Below are positions 58,115 to 64,000 of a DNA stretch of 64,000 bases, piece by piece. How positions within the stretch are numbered: position 1 is the first letter of the stretch; each line of letters begins with the position of its first letter. The notes beneath the pieces were generated by a model, which was not told the DNA's origin, made no database searches, and was given only the letters and a program-made list of their open reading frames with translations. Source of the stretch: Microstegium vimineum (lineage: Eukaryota > Streptophyta > Magnoliopsida > Poales > Poaceae); contig CM039141.1 of NCBI GenBank assembly GCA_022036555.1, forward strand, positions 655,773 to 719,772. The letters run 5' to 3'. A program made the position numbers and the translations under genes.

Positions 58115-59215
58115 GATTTGAATTACAAAACACTTGGATGATATCTTATTTTTCAGGATTTTATTAACACGATCTAGACAAAACATATTAATTGGTCAGA
58201 GATATGCATTTAAGGCCATGCAAACTTTAGACCTATTAACAAGTGAAATATTAATGTCATTAGACATGCCTCTATTTAGGCCGATGGTTACGCCATTTGC
58301 CATCTTTTTTTTGCATGTCAAAGTGTAAATGCAAAGTCAAATGGGAAAGAAATTTTTTAATGTACTACAAGTAGAATATCAATGCCAATTATCATGCACA
58401 TATCAATAAAAACACCTTTTTGTCACGCTAAAGCTTTGGCATAAATTCAAAGTTAAATGTCAAAGGGCTTGTTGAATGGATAACAAGTGAAATATTAATG
58501 TCACTAGATATGCCTCTATTTAGGCCAATGGTTACGCTAGTTGTCATCCTTTTTTGCCATGCCAAAGTGTAAATTGAAAGTCAAATGTGAAAGAAGTTTT
58601 TGAATGGATGACAAGTGAAATACTAATGTCATTAGGCATGCCTCTATTTAGGCTGAAGGTTACGCCAATTGCCACAACCCATATCAATAAAACCTTTTTT
58701 TTTGTCACGCCAAAGCGTAAATTTAAAGTCAAATGTGCAAAGATTTTTTGAATGGATAACAAACAAAATATTAATGTTATTAGACATGCCCCTATTTAAT
58801 CCGACGGTTACGCTAGCTAGTTGATGCAGCACATATCAATAAAGCTCTTTTTTTGCCATGCCTAAATGTAAATTCAAAGTCCAATATAAAAGAAATTTTG
58901 AATGAATGACAAGTGCAATATTAATGCCATTTGACATGCCTCTATTTAGGCCGATGGTTATAGCAACTGTCGTAGTGCATATCAATAAAGCCCTTTTCTA
59001 CCATGCCAAAGTGAAAATTCAAAGTCTAATGTGAAAGAAATTTTGAATGAATAACAATTAGACATGCCTCTATTCAGGATGATAGTTACGCAAATGACCG
59101 TAGCACATAACAATAAAGCCCTTTTTTGCCACACTGAAGTGTAGATTCAAAGTCAAATGTGAAAGAATTTTTTGAATGGATGACAAGTGAACTATTAATG
59201 CTACTAGAAAATATG
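58115..59215. repeat. Satellite-like tandem array, unit near 150 bp
   Basis: The landmark 'catgcctctatttagg' recurs at about 58265, 58509, 58637, 58785, 58935 and 59064. Each is followed by 'gttacgc', 'catatcaataaa', 'caaagtgtaaattcaaagtc' and 'gaatggatgacaagtgaa'. Spacings are about 244, 128, 148, 150 and 129 bp. The 244-bp gap holds one unit that has lost its landmark (near 58380), so the basic unit is near 150 bp with 20-25 bp deletions in some copies, seven to eight units in all. No coding potential. Confidence 0.88.
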
Positions 59216-60957
59216 CTCATCATATGGACAATATGCAACACATGACTTGCCCAAAAATATAAACACTATGGAGCACCCTTAATTGCTCCAATCTAGTAGT
59301 ATTAATTATTGTAAAAGAAGATAACTTAAGCTTTGTCATGAAGTACCAGGCTTAAGAGTTGTTCACATAGGACATATGTAAATATCACACACTCTTGGTT
59401 TGTATATAGTATACTCATAGTATGTGGCCAAACCACAAATTTACTCATAATATGTGGGCAAACCACATACTATCACAGCGACAAATGCCATGACAAAGGA
59501 AATTCTGCTGTTATCTAATTGCTGAGGTGTGTGGCATGGGAATCCAAAACCCAGATTCTTTTCTCACCGAGCCTCCATGCCCTATCATTGGCAGTATTGC
59601 CTCCCCCAAAAGGGAAAAAGTAATGAGAGTAGTCCAATGCTATCAAGGCATACGCTCTGTTTAAGCCAGACAATTTAGCTCACTTGACTGATGATTTAGA
59701 TTTTTTTTCCACGCTACTGTTTTTCAGCCTCGGTGTGATGCCGCATTTCCGGGCCTACTTCTTGTTACGTACTAAACTCTGCCTAGTTGCTCTTAAATTA
59801 TTTCTGGCTTCCTTTAAGGCAGACCTTGAGCTGGTAGCTATCTACTTCAAATGATACTAATCTTGCATAAATATACAAGTGGAATACACGTAAAATGCGC
59901 GGGAATTGACTTGCACCTAATTTTCAACAATAACAGAGCATTTCTTTTATATAGTTGATATCATCGAGTATTATACTAATTGGGAAGATGTTCACATAGG
60001 ACGTGTGTATGTGTATATACCACACTAGCGCCTAGCTAGCCGCCTAGGGTGATATATAGTGTATATTATCATCAGGACAAATGTCAGCTCGTCCATTTAA
60101 TAAATACAAGAAACGGGCGTATATTATATATATCGTTTGATTATTAGTTTATATATGGAGATGAGCCAGAAACATTCCAACTACCATTCTTTTATTATAC
60201 AAAGAAGAGGCCATATCTTGAGGTATCAGAAAATAATGTCGACCTCGTTGGCTCACACAAATTCTTAACTGATATCAGAAAATACATTCGAAGATGCAGT
60301 GCTCGCTAAGAAAAACTGTCATCAACTCCATTATGTGACGCCACGAAATTCTTCTTGCGTTGCGTCACTCATGACAGGATTGGCATGCATTGTCAGCTCC
60401 AGTTATTATAGACCAGAACTAAGGGCCATTTATTTTATTTTTTTCTTGATATATCTCGATGGATCTCTGCTCCTGTTAAGAATGAACTACTGAACCAAAA
60501 ATTAAGATGAGCCCGCCCTGCTGCTAAGAATGAATATATATCATGTGCTTTTTTCACGGAAATTAAACGCTTGTGTGAGATGATTATATTAACAGGCGGT
60601 TTTGGTTTTTGAGACGATATACAGAGGATGTATTATTACCGCCACGCAGTGTATAACAGGAAGGTTCGTGCAGTGCAAGAGAGAGGGAGGGATCGGAGAG
60701 AATGTACATAATCTCATCGATCTGTGGTCAACTGTCAGCGATCAGCTCGATCGATCATTATCGGTTTCCATACAAGTCCCGCTAGCTCATCATTCCTCGA
60801 TCGACAGCAACACTGTACCTGCCGTCGCCATTAAACTAAAAAAAAGGGGGCTAGCGCCAGCAAGTGTTATTCATTCCTTTCTCAGGATCACGATCATATA
60901 TGCACACATCTGAATTAGAACCAAAGTCTCGATCGCACTAGCCATGCCCATGGGGTA

Positions 60958-61006
<49 letters not shown>

Positions 61007-63420
61007 CGGCAATGTGGCATTGAGAAACCAATAATCTAAGCTAAGAGCACCGGCCGGGTGGAGCTGAACTGGTGAGGAAGATTCCGTGGAAATGTTTTAC
61101 TCCAATGCAAAGGCTGAACGGACGGCCGGACAAGGATTTAAAAATTTGGGCAGGATTTGGTTTATGTGGCTTGGCAGGATCGTCGCAAAGGAGAGGATGG
61201 CAAGAATTTGCTTGAACTCAAAGGGCAGTAACAGAGAAGGAGGAATATATGGCGGGTGAGCAAGCCTTCCTGCCTAAGCAGTAGGAGTAGTACGGGTGGG
61301 GTTTTTATTTTCTCGTAAGGCTAGTGTAGTGGTAGTGCAGCAGCACCGCCCGTTATTGCTTTTCCTTGTCTTGACCGGATGATGTATGCATGAGCATGAT
61401 TGGCCCCCTTTTCTCTTCCGATGCCGATCCGGTCCTGTGCAGCAAAGGAATAAAGGATTACGACTTGTAATGTTGTTCCTTTCCATTTCCAGTTCAGAGA
61501 GAGGCCCTTACTTTTTAAGAGATGAGTTTTCGGAAAAAAAGTTATAACTTATTGGTATGAGTATTCTATTAATACTGTTAAGCTCTGAGACGGGGTGTCA
61601 CATAACTACTGTAGATAGGGGCATCATTCTTGAGGGAAATTAAAGACAAGAAGGCTAAAGGCAACTGCTGTAGTAGTAGGCAAGAATACAGTGAGGAAAA
61701 CTGTCGTTGATCGCCCACACACATCCACATACTCTCTCTCTCTCTGCCAGTACAGTACATCGTTGTGGACCTGCTGACCACATGTACAAAAAAGTACAAA
61801 TATTTATTGGTTTATTTATGATTTTTTTTAAAAGAGATTAACTCAGCTTTAAAAAAAGTCAATAAAGGTACAGTAAGAAGATGATCTAAGGTAACTGTTC
61901 TATCAAAACTATCATTACAATTGGTAAGCAACAAAAATATCATCCTTAATCCATTTACTAATGATTGTGATAGGAAAATATGGATAAGCTCGTCCCGTAA
62001 ATTCTTAAGCACATATGTAGTCATCTAGGATAATATCTTTCTAACTAATAACGACGTCGTGAACCAAAGAATACTTATCCATAGACCGTTATATCTTATC
62101 TTATCTATATCTATATCTATATCTAGAATATATATTCTGCTGACCACGCACATCTAGTCCTTACTCTTTGGATAGGCTTCCTTACTCCTTAGATAGGCTT
62201 GCCGGCCCAGCAGCAGCTGGGGGTGGTGCTGCGTGCGGTTGGAATTGGACACGCGGGTGGGGAGAGTGACTTTAGTGAGTTTATATATACCTTATTTAGA
62301 AAGTTTGGAACATGGAATTCACGCGCATGCGAACAGTTGGAAGCGTGTACACTCGGCTCGGCCGGCTCGGCTTTTCCCGATCGACTTCCGTGTACGTACG
62401 TATTTCTTCGTTAAGTTTTCTATGAGGCAAGACGACTAGACGAGAGGTAGCTAGCGGCCGGAGAATATAATGTTGGTTCCTGCATGCCCGTTCAAAAACC
62501 AAAGGAGAACGCTGACTTGCCTTTGCCTTTGCTCCTATATATTTGGACACTATAATCATATCTACGTACGGAGTATATGAAAATTCCACATATCAGGTGT
62601 TTTTTTTATATATAAAAGCAAATGAAGATAAAATTTATACCAAACTTGTACAGTAGTAGATATGATGAGCGTAATGTGGCCTGGCTGCTGCCACCCTCAC
62701 ATAGGAAAAAGCAAACACGTACGCAGAGCTCGATCACATGAGCAGAGCCTGGACAGTGGACGGACACCAAGGGCGTGTTTGTGCAACTGGCCGTGGCCAG
62801 TTCGGCCCGCCCTATCGAACCAGGTCATAGCAGATCAGGCCCAACAGCTGCAATACAGCTTGTTTGTACAGCTGTACGAAACGAGCCCAGTTTAGCCGAG
62901 CTGGTGTTTGGCACCCACCAACCGGCCGGGCCAAGAGGGCAACTACCACCAACTGCCAAAGTGAGACTGTGTTTGGCAACTGACTGTGGTCGACCAGGCC
63001 CAAGTGAGTGTACTCACTCAATTGGTCTCACACAATTTCAAGGTCATACAAATTAATAGGTAGCAAGTGATCCCAGAAACGTAAACCTTTGAGCAACAAC
63101 GAAAGGCCCTCGATCCCGATCCATGGGAAGGAATCCGTCCACGTACGGTGACGCGCGTGCTGACTGCTGGTGCCAAACTGCCCAGTACTCTTGCCTGCAG
63201 AGAGTGCAGAGGTTCAGAAGGTCCACGGTGCCGCCGCACGAGGAAAACGACGTTCGGTTCATTCAAAGCCTTTTACTACTCAGCTAGGAGTAGGTGACTT
63301 TTTTCTAATTATTTTGTTCCTTGGTGCAATTTTTTTCCTTTCCGATGCCGCTGGATCTCTGCCTGCCTGCCATTTTGAGTTTCATGGGAAATTTATTTTC
63401 CGTGTCACATTAAATCTTTC
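59216..63420. other. Intergenic DNA, no supportable gene
   Basis: Contains a duplicated 'tatgtggccaaaccaca' phrase near 59421 and 59449 (also near 57699), a 44-bp TA tract, and a GC-richer stretch at 62770-63060 whose frames match no family. No gene called. Confidence 0.4.
60961..61004. repeat. TA dinucleotide microsatellite
   Basis: 22 TA units, uninterrupted, non-coding. Confidence 0.96.
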
Positions 63421-63429
63421 GGCACAAGT

Positions 63430-63700
63430 TTAGTGTATTAAAAATAAACTACTTATAAAACTAATTACATGCTCATGCGAGAATTAACAAGACGATTCTA
63501 TTAAGCTAAGTTAATCTATAATTGACAAATATTTACTGTAGCACAACATTGTCAAAACATGAACTAATTTATATTAAAAGATTCGTCTCACGAAGTTGCC
63601 TCCGGCTGATAAATTACTTTTTTAATCAGTATATTTTAAATAGACTAAGTTAGGGACGGAAGATTCGATGTGACAGGGGCAAAACATTTGCCGCTGAAAC
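63430..63700. mobile_element. Diverged MITE related to the 'gtttag' family
   Basis: Shares 'ttactgtagcacaacattgtc', 'aaaagattcgtctcacgaa' and 'gattcgatgtgacaggggc'-type blocks with the 31.6/35.0-kb family, each recognisable in short pieces. The ends are not clear. Probably a separate subfamily. Confidence 0.45.
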
Positions 63701-63716
63701 CAAACGCCGAGCACCT

Positions 63717-64000
63717 GGCCGGTTTAGTTCCCTTCAAAATTCCAAAACTTTACAAGATTCTCCATCACATCGAATCTTTAAAGGCATGCATGGAGTAGAG
63801 TATTAAATATAGATAAAAAATATAACTAAGTATATAGTTTATCTGTAATTTGTGATACGAATCTTTTGAGTCTAGTTACTCTATGGTTAGACAATAATTA
63901 CCAAATAAAACCGAAAAGTGCTACGGTGTCAAAATTTCAAAAGCCTCAGTTTCATTTTATTAAATGTCAACGTACGTACGATGGCACAAGTTGTCAATTG
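63717..64000 (-). mobile_element. MITE of the 'ggcc..gtttag' family, copy 3, cut by window end
   Basis: Begins ggccggtttagttcc and carries, inverted, the family blocks seen at 31619 and 34960 ('tcacatcgaatcttt', 'tgcatggagta', 'aagtgctacggtg'). The other terminus may lie near or beyond position 64000. Confidence 0.7.

Overview
This is a nuclear genome window from a grass. The genes have introns with GT..AG borders. GC-rich exons sit in AT-rich intergenic DNA, and the spaces are full of small grass-type transposons (Stowaway, Tourist and CACTA-type MITEs), a nested LTR-retrotransposon block and long TA/GT microsatellites. The protein families and repeat families fit a panicoid grass of the sorghum/sugarcane group; I infer Sorghum or a close relative. 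From memory, the order Dof - WOX11 - NAC resembles the distal end of rice chromosome 7, which is collinear with sorghum chromosome 2. No bacterial, organellar or viral sequence was recognised.

Layout. 0-9 kb: intergenic MITE-bearing DNA, then a plus-strand CDF-type Dof zinc-finger gene (main exon 6.5-7.9 kb, possible upstream exon at 4.9 kb). 9.3-11.8 kb: a LINE-like insertion carrying only an ORF1-type frame (two CCHC zinc knuckles). It is bounded by a 16-bp target-site duplication and its frame is broken by just two amber codons. 13.2-15.1 kb: a minus-strand WUSCHEL-related homeobox gene of the WOX11/12 type (two exons, tandem NAGNAG acceptor), with a long AT/GT microsatellite upstream. 16.8-24.1 kb: a degenerate copia-like retrotransposon (two 270-bp LTRs) carrying a 4.15-kb solo-LTR-like insertion with a perfect 5-bp duplication. 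24-37 kb: gene-poor, rich in MITEs, with a broken CACTA (TNP2) transposase fragment at 33.8-34.4 kb.

40.1-41.3 kb: a minus-strand four-exon chloroplast ACHT-type thioredoxin-like gene with a CGGC active site. 42-52 kb: no supportable gene; it holds a Stowaway with another MITE inside it, a 180-bp CACTA-type MITE whose sister copy lies at 31.3 kb, and a GC-rich repetitive block at 48.5-49.3 kb. 52.9-53.5 kb: a truncated, frameshifted BAHD acyltransferase pseudogene whose catalytic His position reads Tyr. 55.05-56.5 kb: a minus-strand three-exon NAC transcription factor (NAC100/ORE1-like) with a clear TATA box. 58.1-59.2 kb: a satellite-like tandem array with a unit near 150 bp. The rest, to 64 kb, is intergenic with more MITEs.

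The four intact genes are independent eukaryotic transcription units: three developmental or clock-type transcription factors and one plastid redox protein. They do not form an operon or a pathway cluster. I found no convincing new biological system. The most useful observations concern transposon structure (the ORF1-only LINE, the CACTA-MITE pair, the nested LTRs) and gene details (the WOX tandem acceptor, the Dof N-terminus, the BAHD decay).
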